From Bacteroidaceae bacterium (lineage in GTDB: Bacteria; Bacteroidota; Bacteroidia; Bacteroidales; Bacteroidaceae), in contig JAFRNY010000072.1 of the NCBI GenBank assembly GCA_017429945.1, forward strand, positions 1 to 33,309: a DNA stretch of 33,309 nt, written 5' to 3'. This document shows positions 6,654 through 16,702 of the stretch, piece after piece. Each line of letters opens with the position of its first letter. The first letter of the stretch is position 1. Position numbers and translations under genes: made by a program. Under the pieces are notes generated by a model, which ran no database searches, was not told where the DNA came from, and saw only the letters and a list, made by a program, of their open reading frames with translations.

Positions 6654-9600
6654 ATGACAATTCTATCACAATCCCAATACGGCCTCTACGTAGAGTGCGC
6701 CAGCCACGCCGGTGAGGCTTGCTACAACTTACCTTACGTTTATGTCGTTGACCACAGCCTCGATGCCGGGCGTCTTTGCCGCGCAATAGAAACGGCCGTG
6801 AGCTTTCACCCGACCCTGTTCACTCGCATCAGTCTCAACGACGACGGCGAGCCCGTTCAGGAGGTCGATGCTTCTGAGGCTTTCACCATCGAGGTAGAGC
6901 GCATCGACGATTTCGAGCAGGTGAAGCCTCAGCTCGTGAAGCCTTTCGACCTCATGAGCGACCGCCTCTTCCGCATACGCCTCTTCGACGATGGCGCTAA
7001 GTACTATCTCTTTATCGACTACCACCACATCATCGTCGACGGCTCTTCGATGCATCTGATGCTCGACGATATAGACCGTGCCTATCGCGGCGAGGCGATC
7101 GAGCCCGAAGTGCGCTCGCTCGCCGAGCAGGTGCTGGTAGAGCAACAAGCCCGTTCGGGCGAGGCCTTCGACGAGGGCAAGCGCTGGTATGCACAGCACT
7201 TCGACTGCGCCGACACGTTCACCCAGCTGCTGCCCGACCTCGAGGAGCCCGAACGGCGCGAGGACAACCTCGTGCGGGTGCTCAGCGTGCGCCCGGCTGC
7301 CGTCGATGATTTCTGCCATCGCACAGGCATCTTCCGCAGCACTCTCTTCACAGCAGCCTACTCGTTCCTCTTGGCTAAGTTCAACAACGAACAGGAGTCG
7401 CTCTTCACCACCGTCTTCAACGGCCGCAAGGACAAAGCCCTCAGCCGCACCGTGGGAATGTTCGTGAAGACGCTCCCCGTCTATTCCAAGTTTGACGGCG
7501 AGACATCCGTGCTCTCTTTCCTGCAGGCCGCGCAGGAGCAGATGAGCGGCTGCCGCGACCACGACGCCTATTCATATTCCGACATAGTTCATGACCTGGG
7601 CCTGCAGAGCAATTCGATGTTCGCATGGCACGGCACGCTCTTCTCCAATGAGCAGATGGGCGGGCGCCCTATGCAGACCGTGCGACTGGGCAACAGCACC
7701 CTCGATGCTTCGCTCTACCTCAAGGCCTTCATCTACGATGGCGCTTACCACGTCAAGGCGGAATACAACGCCAACGAATACTCCGCCGCGCTCATATCAC
7801 AGCTGCTCGAGAGCTACGAGGCTGTCGTCGAAGGATTCCTCTGTCATGATCTCTTGAGCGATGTTGACATCACCACGGTAGCACAGATCGACTCTCTCGA
7901 TGCCTTCAACCAGACCGACGTGGACTACGACGACAGCCAGACAATAGTCTCACTCTTCCGCCGGCAGGCCGCCGCAACGCCCTCTGCCATGGCTTTGGTC
8001 TATGAGGACCGCCGCTTCACTTACGCCGAAGTTGACGAGCTCAGCGACCGCATCGCAGCGGCCATTGCAGAGCGCGGTCTCGCGGCCGAGGACGTCGTGT
8101 CGGTGCTCATTCCTCGTTGCGAATGGATGGCTATAGCCTCGCTCGGCGTGCTTAAAGCCGGATGTGCCTATCAGCCCCTCGACCCGTCGTACCCCACAGA
8201 ACGCCTCAACTTCATGATGAACGATGCCGGGGTCAAGTTGCTTATTGCCGATGCCGACCTTCGCCATCTTGTTGATGAGTATGAGGGCGAAGTGCTGCTG
8301 ACCAGCGACCTCGCGTCGCTGCCGCCGGCTGGCGATTTGTCGGCCATAGAGCCGCCCACGCCGGCGTCGCTCTTCATTCTCCTCTATACGTCCGGCTCTA
8401 CGGGCGTGCCCAAGGGCTGTCAGCTCACGCACGCCAACCTCGTGGCTTTCTGCCACTGGTACCAACGCTTTTATCAGCTGAAGCCGGAGCACCGTGTCAC
8501 TGCTTATGCCAGCTATGGCTTCGATGCCAACATGATGGATATGTATCCCGCCCTCACTTGCGGCGCTTGTGTCTACATCATCCCCGAAGAGCTGCGCCTG
8601 GACCTCATCGCACTCAACGACTATTTCGAGCGCGAACACATCACACATGCGTTCATGACCACTCAGGTGGGCTATCAGTTTGCCACCAGCATCGAGAACC
8701 ACTCCCTGCTCCATCTCTCTACGGGCGGCGAGAAGCTGGCATCGCTCACCCCGCCTGAGAGCTACCATTTCAACAATCTTTATGGCCCTACGGAATCTAC
8801 TGTCTGCGTGACCGCCTATTTCGTTGACAGGAAGTTGAAAGAGATTCCCATCGGTCGACAGCTCGACAACCTGCGCCTCTACATCGTAGATCCGCAAGGC
8901 CACCGTCTGCCCATTGGCGCTGCCGGCGAGCTATGGGTAAGCGGGCCTCAAGTCAGTCGCGGCTATCTCAACCGCCCCGAGAAGACGGCCGAAGTGTATA
9001 TCCCCAACCCCTTCGTGAGCGAAGAACCGGAATCCCTGCGCCTGAAATACGCACGCGTATATCGCACAGGTGACATTGTTCGTTTCCTGCCCTCGGGCGA
9101 CGTGCAGTTCGTAGGCCGTCGCGACGGGCAGGTGAAGATTCGCGGCTTCCGCATCGAGCTGAAAGAGGTGGAGGCCATCATTCGCGAGTTCCCCGGAATC
9201 AAGGACGCCACGGTGCAGGCCTTCGAAGAGGATGGCGGCGGCAAGTTCATTGCGGCTTACGTCGTCAGCGACAGCACCGTTGACATCGAGGCCCTCAACC
9301 AATTCATCCTCGACGAGAAGCCCCCGTATATGGTACCGGCCGTGACTATGCAGATTGATTCAATACCTCTGAATCAGAACCAGAAAGTCAATAAGCGGGC
9401 CCTGCCCAAGCCTGAGAAGAAGGCCGCAGCGGTCGAGGAGAGCAATGTCCCGATGAACGTCCTCGAGCAGGAACTGCATTCGCTCATTGCCGGCATTGTC
9501 AACACCAAGGATTTCGGTGTCACCACCATCCTCGGTTATGCCGGTCTGACGTCGATCTCGTCGATCAAGCTGGCCGTTCAGATCAACAAGCGCTATGGCG

Positions 9601-12600
9601 TGGCGCTCGACTCGAAGTCGCTCGTAAAGACGGGCACGCTCCAGTCCATCGAGAATGCCATACTCGCCAATCTGCTCGCCTACAAGGACGATGCCCCTGG
9701 CGCGCCCGACAGCAGCGGCGGCGCTGAGCCCGTGGCAACCACTACGGCTCCGCTCTCCTATGCCCAGACGGGCGTCTATTTCGAATGCCTGAAAGACCCG
9801 GCTTCGACTATTTACAACATCCCTTATCTCCTCACCTTCCCCGAAGGAGTGGAGGCACAGCAGCTGGCCGACGTCGTAAGGCACGCCATAGAGGCTCATC
9901 CTGAGCTCAGCGTGCATTTCACCACACAGGGTGATGCCATTGTTCAGACCACCGACGACGCAGTGCCCGTCGGCGTGTCGGTGGCTCAGATGACCGACGA
10001 ACAACTCCAGCACTATAAGAATGAGTTCGTGCGCCCGTTCAACCTTCAGAAGGCGCCTCTCTACCGCGCCGAGGTAGTGCAGACAGAGAGTGCCGTGCAC
10101 CTGTTGCTCGACGTACACCATCTCGTCTTCGACGGCGGCTCGGCCGACCTCTTCATACGTGAGATATGCTCCGCTCTCGAAGGCGCAGCCATCGAGCGTG
10201 AGGGCTACACCTATTTCAATTTCGTGGCCGATCAGCAGGCCGCCGAGCAGAGCGACGATTTCAGCGCTGCACAGCGGTTCTTTGCCGAACGGCTGGCCAC
10301 CTGCGAAGGCGCCAGCGAGATCCCGACCGACCTGCCGAAGACCGACCAACAAGGCTTCATCGGCGAGGCCGTCTGCCTGCCCGACTTCGAGCGCGCCGCA
10401 GCCTTCTGCCGTCAGCAGGAGATCACGCCCGCGCATCTCTTCCTTGCTGCCACGGCCTACGTCGTCGCACGCTACACCAACAACCGCGAGGTCTATCTCT
10501 GCACCGTCAGCAGCGGCCGTTCCAACCTCCGCATTGCCGACACGGTAGGTATGTTTGTCAATACGCTTGCCCTCGGACTATCAATCGACGACGTGAGCGT
10601 AGGGCAGTTCCTAAAGCAGGTCAGTCAGACCTTCGACACTACATTGCGCCATGAGGACTATCCCTTCGCACGCATCGCCAGCGACTACGGCTTCCGTCCG
10701 GCCATCGCTTATGCCTATCAGGTGGGCGTCCTCTCGGAATATAAAGTTGGAGGCAAGCCCCTTGCTCACGAACTCCTGGAACTGAACGTTCCCAAGTTTA
10801 AGATCAACATTAAGATAGAGTCGCGCGGTGTTGTCGTGCAGTACGACGATTCGCTCTACAGCGCCCGTCTGGCCGAAGCGCTGGCCGAGAGCATCGTGGC
10901 TGTGGCCGACCGCATGACGGCCCAGGCCGACACTCGCGTGCGCCAGCTTTCGATCGTCAGCCCGCGTCAGGAGGAGGAGCTCAGCCACCTGCGCCAGACG
11001 GCCACTGGCGAGGCGCCTTTCCGCTTCTTCCACGAATGTATTCATCATTTCGCTGTAAAGCAGCCCGATCGCGATGCTCTCGTCGCTGTTGATGCCACCT
11101 ACTCATATCTCGAGATGGATGTCATCACCGACCGCATCGCAGCAGCCCTGCGCCAGCGCGGAGTCGGCGACGGCGATCGTGTCGCCCTCTTGCTGCCGCG
11201 CACCAGCCGCCTCATCCTCGCGCTCTTCGGTGTGCTCAAGGCCGGAGCCGCCTACATCCCGTGCGACCCCGAATACCCCGCCGACCGTGTCCGGCTGATC
11301 CTCGACGACAGCGAAGCCCGATATGTTATCACCACGGCCGATCGTCTCGACGCCGTCTCGCCCGAGAAAGCTATCGACGTGGAAGAGCTCATAAACTCTC
11401 CGCTCGGCTTTGCCGCTTCGCCCAGCGAAGAACCCTCAACCCTCCGCTCTCAACCCTCAATCACCCCCGACGACCTCGCCTACCTCATCTACACTTCAGG
11501 TTCCACAGGTCGGCCCAAGGGCGTGATGCTGCACCACCGCGGCATCTGCAACTATCTCTATGGTCATCCGGCCAACGTCTTCGCCAACGCCGTGCTTACC
11601 GATGCCGACCGCGTCCTCAGCGTCACGACCATCTCTTTCGATGCAGCCCTGCAGGATATTGGTATGGCCTACTTCAACGGCAAGACGCTCGTAGTGGCCA
11701 CCGAGGAGCAGGCAAATAACCCGCTCGACCTGGCACGCCTCATCCAGGAGCAGCACATCACGATGGTCTCCGGGACGCCGTCGCGCTGGCAGACGTGGCT
11801 GACGAGCGACGACTTCTGCCACGCCATAGCCGGCGTGCGCATCTGCCGTGCCGGCGGCGAGAAGTTCTCCGACCAGCTGCTGCAGCAGTTGCGCAGCGTC
11901 ACGCGCGCGCGAATATTTAATTGTTACGGCCCCACAGAGATTACCGTGGCCTCGAACAATGCGGAACTGACGCATGCCGAAATCGTCACCGTAGGTCGCC
12001 CGCAGCTCAACGTCCGCGAGTTCATCGTCGACAGCGATGGCAACGAGTTGCCTGTAGGCGTTGTCGGTGAGCTCTACATAGGCGGTCGCGGTGTGGCTCA
12101 TGGCTACAACAACCTCGACGAGATGACCCGCGAGCGCTTCATCGACTACCACGGCACACGCATCTATCGCTCAGGCGACTACGCCCGATGGCTGCCCGAT
12201 GGCAATGTAGTCATCCTCGGCCGCACCGACCACCAGATCAAGCTCCGCGGCCTCCGCATCGAGCTTGGCGAGATAGAGAACGTGATGCTCAAGGTTGATG
12301 GCATCGACAAGGTCGTCATTCTCATCCGCAAGCTCGGCGGCAAGGAGCACCTCTGCGCCTACTACACTGCTGACCGCGATATAGCCCCCGACGCCCTCAA
12401 AGCCGAAATCTCAAAGAGCCTCACGCAATATATGGTGCCGACGGCCTACCTCCAGCTCCCGGCCATGCCAATGACGCCCAACGGCAAGACCGACGTCAAG
12501 GCGCTGCCCGAGCCTCAGCTGGCCGTCACCTCAGCCTATGAGGCTCCGCAGAACGCCACCGAGCAGACCTTCTGCGACATCTTCGCCTCCATCCTCCAGA

Positions 12601-13958
12601 TGGACAAGTGCGGCGCCACCGACAACTTCTTCGAGCTGGGCGGCACATCGCTCGTCGTCACCCGCGTCATCATCGAGGCCGACAAGGCCGGGCTCCATGT
12701 GGCCTACGGCGACGTCTTCGCCAACCCGACGCCGCGTGCCTTGGCGCGCCTCATCACGGGCGAGAGCGCTACCGATGTTCCTGACGAGGTGAGCGGCTTC
12801 GACTACACGGCCATCAACAACGCCCTGGCCGCCAACACTCTCACCGCCTTCCGCAGCGGCGAGCGTCAGCAGTTGGGCAACGTCCTGCTCACCGGTGCCA
12901 CCGGCTACTTAGGCATTCACATCCTGCGCGAGCTCATCGACTCCGACGCCCCCAATATCTACTGTCTCGTGCGTGGCAAGAGCGAGGACGCTGCCGAGCG
13001 ACGCCTGCGGACGCTGCTCTACTACTACTTCGCCGAGGCCTTCAAGCCTCTCTTCGGCACGCGCCTCCACGTTGTCCTTGGTGATGTCACCAGCGACTTC
13101 GGCGAGGGTCTCAACGTGGACACTGTCATCAACTGCGCTGCCATCGTCAAGCACTTCAGCGAGGGCACCGAGATTGAAGACGTCAACATAGGCGGTGCAC
13201 GCCGTTGTGTAGACTTCTGCCTCCGCACCGGCGCTCGCCTGATCCACATCTCTACGGCCAGCACACGCGGCCTCTGGGTCGGCGAACCGAAGGACGAGAC
13301 CTTCACCGAGCAGCGCCTCTACATGGGTCAGTACCTTGGCAATAAGTATATCTATTCGAAGTTCATGGCCGAGCGCCTCATCCTCGATGCCGTGGCCCTG
13401 CACGGCCTCCATGCCAAGATTATGCGTGTAGGTAACCTCGCTGCCCGCAGTACCGATGGCGAGTTCCAGGCCAACTTCTCCACCAACTCGTTCATGGGCC
13501 GCATCAAGGTCTACAATATGTTGGGCTGCTGCCCCTACGCCATGCGCAACAAGCGCGTGGAGTTCTCGCCTATCAACGAGGTGGCGCGCGCCATACTCCT
13601 GCTGGCCACGACGCCTGCGGCCTGCTGCGTCTTCCATCCTTATAATATCCACACGCAGTTCCTCGGCGACGTCCTCGAAGGTCTCACCTCAGTGGGCGAT
13701 GGCGTCCGCTTCGTAGAGCAAGAGGAGTTCGCTGCCGCCATGGAGGCTGCAAAGGACGACCCGCAGAAGGCTCGCCAGATGTCCGCGCTCTTGGCGTATC
13801 AGGATATGGCCCATGGGCAGAAGACTACCGACGTCAACCGCGACAACGACTACACGACTCAGGTGCTCTACCGCCTCGGTTTCGCTTGGTCGCCCACGTC
13901 GTGGGACTACGTCGAGCGTATGCTTACCGCCATCGGCGGCTTCGGCTTCTTCGAATAA
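6654..13958 (+). CDS. Two-module NRPS with terminal reductase (C-A-T-C-A-T-R)
   Basis: A 2434-residue nonribosomal peptide synthetase. Domains by motif: C1 (1-430, HHIIVDG about 123-129); A1 (440-930, LYTSGSTGVPKG near 576, YGPTE, GxxxELKEVE-type core); T1 (about 940-1010, GLTSISS with Ser967 as phosphopantetheine site); C2 (about 1030-1450, HHLVFDG near 1155); A2 (about 1460-1940, IYTSGSTGRPKG near 1612, NCYGPTE); T2 (about 1960-2030, GGTSL, Ser1999); R (about 2065-2434, GATGYLG near 2081 and Y-x3-K in YIYSK near 2232). The reductase implies NAD(P)H release as aldehyde. By-eye ten-residue A-domain codes are DAMFSGLVCK (A1) and DAQSCACVAK (A2); I do not assign amino acids. An N-terminal C domain implies an acylated first residue. 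I chose ATG 6654 over GTG 6630. An in-frame repeat-like insertion lies near residue 1592. Confidence 0.93.
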   Translation: MTILSQSQYGLYVECASHAGEACYNLPYVYVVDHSLDAGRLCRAIETAVSFHPTLFTRISLNDDGEPVQEVDASEAFTIEVERIDDFEQVKPQLVKPFDLMSDRLFRIRLFDDGAKYYLFIDYHHIIVDGSSMHLMLDDIDRAYRGEAIEPEVRSLAEQVLVEQQARSGEAFDEGKRWYAQHFDCADTFTQLLPDLEEPERREDNLVRVLSVRPAAVDDFCHRTGIFRSTLFTAAYSFLLAKFNNEQESLFTTVFNGRKDKALSRTVGMFVKTLPVYSKFDGETSVLSFLQAAQEQMSGCRDHDAYSYSDIVHDLGLQSNSMFAWHGTLFSNEQMGGRPMQTVRLGNSTLDASLYLKAFIYDGAYHVKAEYNANEYSAALISQLLESYEAVVEGFLCHDLLSDVDITTVAQIDSLDAFNQTDVDYDDSQTIVSLFRRQAAATPSAMALVYEDRRFTYAEVDELSDRIAAAIAERGLAAEDVVSVLIPRCEWMAIASLGVLKAGCAYQPLDPSYPTERLNFMMNDAGVKLLIADADLRHLVDEYEGEVLLTSDLASLPPAGDLSAIEPPTPASLFILLYTSGSTGVPKGCQLTHANLVAFCHWYQRFYQLKPEHRVTAYASYGFDANMMDMYPALTCGACVYIIPEELRLDLIALNDYFEREHITHAFMTTQVGYQFATSIENHSLLHLSTGGEKLASLTPPESYHFNNLYGPTESTVCVTAYFVDRKLKEIPIGRQLDNLRLYIVDPQGHRLPIGAAGELWVSGPQVSRGYLNRPEKTAEVYIPNPFVSEEPESLRLKYARVYRTGDIVRFLPSGDVQFVGRRDGQVKIRGFRIELKEVEAIIREFPGIKDATVQAFEEDGGGKFIAAYVVSDSTVDIEALNQFILDEKPPYMVPAVTMQIDSIPLNQNQKVNKRALPKPEKKAAAVEESNVPMNVLEQELHSLIAGIVNTKDFGVTTILGYAGLTSISSIKLAVQINKRYGVALDSKSLVKTGTLQSIENAILANLLAYKDDAPGAPDSSGGAEPVATTTAPLSYAQTGVYFECLKDPASTIYNIPYLLTFPEGVEAQQLADVVRHAIEAHPELSVHFTTQGDAIVQTTDDAVPVGVSVAQMTDEQLQHYKNEFVRPFNLQKAPLYRAEVVQTESAVHLLLDVHHLVFDGGSADLFIREICSALEGAAIEREGYTYFNFVADQQAAEQSDDFSAAQRFFAERLATCEGASEIPTDLPKTDQQGFIGEAVCLPDFERAAAFCRQQEITPAHLFLAATAYVVARYTNNREVYLCTVSSGRSNLRIADTVGMFVNTLALGLSIDDVSVGQFLKQVSQTFDTTLRHEDYPFARIASDYGFRPAIAYAYQVGVLSEYKVGGKPLAHELLELNVPKFKINIKIESRGVVVQYDDSLYSARLAEALAESIVAVADRMTAQADTRVRQLSIVSPRQEEELSHLRQTATGEAPFRFFHECIHHFAVKQPDRDALVAVDATYSYLEMDVITDRIAAALRQRGVGDGDRVALLLPRTSRLILALFGVLKAGAAYIPCDPEYPADRVRLILDDSEARYVITTADRLDAVSPEKAIDVEELINSPLGFAASPSEEPSTLRSQPSITPDDLAYLIYTSGSTGRPKGVMLHHRGICNYLYGHPANVFANAVLTDADRVLSVTTISFDAALQDIGMAYFNGKTLVVATEEQANNPLDLARLIQEQHITMVSGTPSRWQTWLTSDDFCHAIAGVRICRAGGEKFSDQLLQQLRSVTRARIFNCYGPTEITVASNNAELTHAEIVTVGRPQLNVREFIVDSDGNELPVGVVGELYIGGRGVAHGYNNLDEMTRERFIDYHGTRIYRSGDYARWLPDGNVVILGRTDHQIKLRGLRIELGEIENVMLKVDGIDKVVILIRKLGGKEHLCAYYTADRDIAPDALKAEISKSLTQYMVPTAYLQLPAMPMTPNGKTDVKALPEPQLAVTSAYEAPQNATEQTFCDIFASILQMDKCGATDNFFELGGTSLVVTRVIIEADKAGLHVAYGDVFANPTPRALARLITGESATDVPDEVSGFDYTAINNALAANTLTAFRSGERQQLGNVLLTGATGYLGIHILRELIDSDAPNIYCLVRGKSEDAAERRLRTLLYYYFAEAFKPLFGTRLHVVLGDVTSDFGEGLNVDTVINCAAIVKHFSEGTEIEDVNIGGARRCVDFCLRTGARLIHISTASTRGLWVGEPKDETFTEQRLYMGQYLGNKYIYSKFMAERLILDAVALHGLHAKIMRVGNLAARSTDGEFQANFSTNSFMGRIKVYNMLGCCPYAMRNKRVEFSPINEVARAILLLATTPAACCVFHPYNIHTQFLGDVLEGLTSVGDGVRFVEQEEFAAAMEAAKDDPQKARQMSALLAYQDMAHGQKTTDVNRDNDYTTQVLYRLGFAWSPTSWDYVERMLTAIGGFGFFE

Positions 13959-13998
13959 AGCAGCATAATTAGCAACACTATCACAACCCATACAGACA

Positions 13999-15342
13999 AT
14001 GAAAACCATAGAACTTGCTGAGGCCAAACGCCTCGTCGCCGAGGGCGGGCGCCTTCCCGACGCCGAACGCCGGCAGCTGCAGCAGCAGCGCCTGCGCGAG
14101 CTGGTGGCCTATGTCCGCGAGCACTCTCCATATTTCGCACGCCATTACGCCGACGTGCCTGCCGACTTCCGCCTCTCCGACCTGCCGCCGACGGAGAAAC
14201 CTACGCTCCTGGCCAACTACGACGACTGGGTGACCGACCGCTGCATTCACCTGGCCGACGTGCTCGAGTATGTCAACCGCGATGCCTCAAAGGACCAGAG
14301 CCGTTTTCTGGGCGACTACACGGCCCTGCGCACCTCGGGCTCTACGGGCAATCCGCTGCCCATGGTGCGCGACGACTATCACAATAAGATTCACGGGCAG
14401 CTCATCGGGCAGCGCCTGCTCGAAGGTGCCAATGCCGACGCCATGGACATCTCAAAGCACAGGCGCGCCTCTGTCATACACCTTTCCAACGGTGCATCGA
14501 GCTATGGCGCCTTCCTGCGCATGAAAGCCGCCCACCCCGAGTGTGCCGACAACCTGCTCGGCATCTCGGTCCTCGAGTCGGTAGATTCCATCGTCGAGAA
14601 GCTCAATGCCTTCCAGCCCGAGACCATGGCCGGCTATCCGTCGATGATGGTGCGGCTGGCCGTGGAGCAGCTGCAGGGGCGCCTGCATCTCTCGCTCAAG
14701 CATCTGGCCACTTCTGCCGAGATGCTCAGCGAAGAAAACTTCCACCTGCTGCGCGAGGCCTTCCAATGCCCCGTCGCCAACAACTACTGCATGACCGAGG
14801 GCGGCGAGATCGCCATGACCCACAATTGCCCGCATCTCCATATCAACGACGACTGGGTGATCGTGGAGCCTATCGACAAGGACGGCAACCTCATCACCGA
14901 CCCCGACCAATGGTCAGATGCCATCCTCGTCACCGACCTGAGCAACTTCGTGCAGCCCATCATCCGCTACCGCGTCGGCGATGTCGTACGCGTGCGCCCC
15001 TCGACTTACGACTGCAGCCCGCTGCCCATCCTGCAGATCCAGGGTCGCAGCTTCGACAACTACACCATCTGCGGCCAGACGTTCAACGTCGTAGGTATTT
15101 TTGCCAAGGCAGAGGTGTGGCCCGGCCTGCAGCGCGTACAGTTTGTGCAGACCGACGACTCCACCATCCAGGTGCGTGGCATCTGTAAGACATCGCCCGC
15201 CGAGGTGCTGCCGTCGCTCTGCGAACGCCTCAAGGCGTTCCTTGCCGAGGAGGGCTGTCCCGATGCCCGCTTCACGTGGTCGGCCGAGCCGCTCATCCAC
15301 AATGAGCGTGGAGGCAAGATACCTCTCTACGTCAAACTTTAA
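13999..15342 (+). CDS. PaaK/CapK-like adenylate-forming enzyme (acyl- or aryl-CoA ligase)
   Basis: A 447-residue member of the phenylacetate-CoA ligase superfamily. The P-loop LRTSGSTGNPLPMVR (about residues 110-124), the YCMTEGGEIA motif (about 263) in place of YGPTE, and the IRYRVGDVVRV hinge region (about 322) support ATP-dependent activation of a carboxylic acid. It starts 40 bases after the NRPS stop codon. Because the NRPS begins with a condensation domain but has no loading module, the most economical role is to supply the acyl or aryl starter, as CoA ester or adenylate, to C1; this is inference. An alternative is activation of an unrelated acid. No carrier protein is fused to it. Confidence 0.85.
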   Translation: MKTIELAEAKRLVAEGGRLPDAERRQLQQQRLRELVAYVREHSPYFARHYADVPADFRLSDLPPTEKPTLLANYDDWVTDRCIHLADVLEYVNRDASKDQSRFLGDYTALRTSGSTGNPLPMVRDDYHNKIHGQLIGQRLLEGANADAMDISKHRRASVIHLSNGASSYGAFLRMKAAHPECADNLLGISVLESVDSIVEKLNAFQPETMAGYPSMMVRLAVEQLQGRLHLSLKHLATSAEMLSEENFHLLREAFQCPVANNYCMTEGGEIAMTHNCPHLHINDDWVIVEPIDKDGNLITDPDQWSDAILVTDLSNFVQPIIRYRVGDVVRVRPSTYDCSPLPILQIQGRSFDNYTICGQTFNVVGIFAKAEVWPGLQRVQFVQTDDSTIQVRGICKTSPAEVLPSLCERLKAFLAEEGCPDARFTWSAEPLIHNERGGKIPLYVKL

Positions 15343-15360
15343 CCTTTACCCCTCTCTGCA

Positions 15361-16686
15361 ATGAACAACGAGGAACGGCAGAAACTGACGACCCTCTTTT
15401 GGCGATATCTGTGGTCGAGCATTCTCATCACACTCTCGGGATGCCTCGGTAACGTCGTCGATGGTATAATCGTAGGTAAGCTGATAGGAGCAGATGGCGT
15501 CAGCGCCATTAACCTGTCGAAACCCGTAGTGCAGCTGATGATGACGCTGAGTCTGCTTTTGGCAGCCGGTGGCAGTATGCTCGTAGGGTTTGCCATTGGC
15601 AAGAAAGACTTAGCAAGAGCACGCTACGTCTACACTCACTCCGTCATTAGCAATCTCGTCATCAGTTTCATCTTCACGGTCGTAGGGCTCGTGGCGCCCA
15701 TGGCCGTCGCTGCGCTGCTCTGCGACAACCCCCACCTGCTGCAGCCTACGCTCGAGTACCTGCGCCCGATGCTCTATGGTGCTCCAGCCTACATGATGAT
15801 GTGGACCATCAGCGTCATGATCAGCACCGATGGCAGTCCGCGCCTGGCATCGCTGGCCATCGTCGTCGACAATGCCGTAAACCTCGGGCTCGACCTCGTC
15901 TTCATTCAAGTGTGCGGATGGGGTATCGCTGGCTCCTCGGCAGCGACCGTCGTAGGTCATCTGGTGGGCATAGCTATTATGCTATACCACTATCGTGGCG
16001 CCGACTGCAACTTGCGCTTCTCGCTTCGCCACGATGCGCCCGAGGGACTCAACATCATCTCGCAGGGAGCGCCGCTGGCACTGGCATCCGTGTGCCTCAC
16101 CGTGCTTCTCTTCACCTCCAACAGCATCGTGCTCAGCACCCTCGGGCGCAACGGCATCTTCGTCTTCGCCGTCTGTATGAACCTGCTGCAGGTCTACAAC
16201 CTTTTCGTGGCAGGCACCTGCCGCACGCTGCAGTCGCTCGGCGCCATACAGGCCGGCACGGGCGATGGCGAGGCGTTCGGCCTCGTGTTGCGTAAGTCGT
16301 TCGGTTTCATCACCGTGGCCATGGCCGCCATCTGCCTGTTCACGTTCGTATTTCCTTCGACCATAGAACACCTCTTCGGAGCCACTGACGAGGCCGTCGT
16401 AGCTGAGTGCTGCCGCGCCCTGCGCATCTTCGCCCTGAGCTTCATTCCTTTCAGCTATATCTATGTGCTGATGATCGTCTACAAGCTCTACGGCCAGCAC
16501 CGCATGGCGCTCTTCATCTCCGTGGCACTCTCGCTCACGGTCATCCCCGTGTTGTGGGTCATGGCCCGCACGGCCCCCGGCGCACTCTGGTATAGCTATC
16601 TCATCGCCTATGCCATCGAGGCCGCTGCCATAGTTCTGCTCCACTGGGGCTGCCACTTAAAATTTGAATTAAAAGCAAAAAAATAA
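15361..16686 (+). CDS. MATE-family multidrug/natural-product exporter
   Basis: A 441-residue polytopic inner-membrane protein with about 12 hydrophobic segments. The N-terminal half has the family pattern GNVVDGIIVGKLIGADGVSAINLSKPV and later AAGGSMLVGFAIGKKD, and the second half repeats it, as in the two-bundle MATE fold driven by H+ or Na+. It starts 18 bases after the PaaK-like gene. Its place behind an NRPS and a starter-activating enzyme makes self-protection or product export the likely job. The substrate cannot be read from sequence. Confidence 0.92.
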   Translation: MNNEERQKLTTLFWRYLWSSILITLSGCLGNVVDGIIVGKLIGADGVSAINLSKPVVQLMMTLSLLLAAGGSMLVGFAIGKKDLARARYVYTHSVISNLVISFIFTVVGLVAPMAVAALLCDNPHLLQPTLEYLRPMLYGAPAYMMMWTISVMISTDGSPRLASLAIVVDNAVNLGLDLVFIQVCGWGIAGSSAATVVGHLVGIAIMLYHYRGADCNLRFSLRHDAPEGLNIISQGAPLALASVCLTVLLFTSNSIVLSTLGRNGIFVFAVCMNLLQVYNLFVAGTCRTLQSLGAIQAGTGDGEAFGLVLRKSFGFITVAMAAICLFTFVFPSTIEHLFGATDEAVVAECCRALRIFALSFIPFSYIYVLMIVYKLYGQHRMALFISVALSLTVIPVLWVMARTAPGALWYSYLIAYAIEAAAIVLLHWGCHLKFELKAKK

Positions 16687-16702
16687 AAACTAAAAACATC
16701 AA

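Noticed and set aside
15982-16656. A 224-codon minus-strand frame opposite the MATE gene, and similar long frames opposite the NRPS and GH51 genes
   Set aside because: Composition is antisense-like and the plus-strand genes are well supported; no promoter or family motif on the minus strand.
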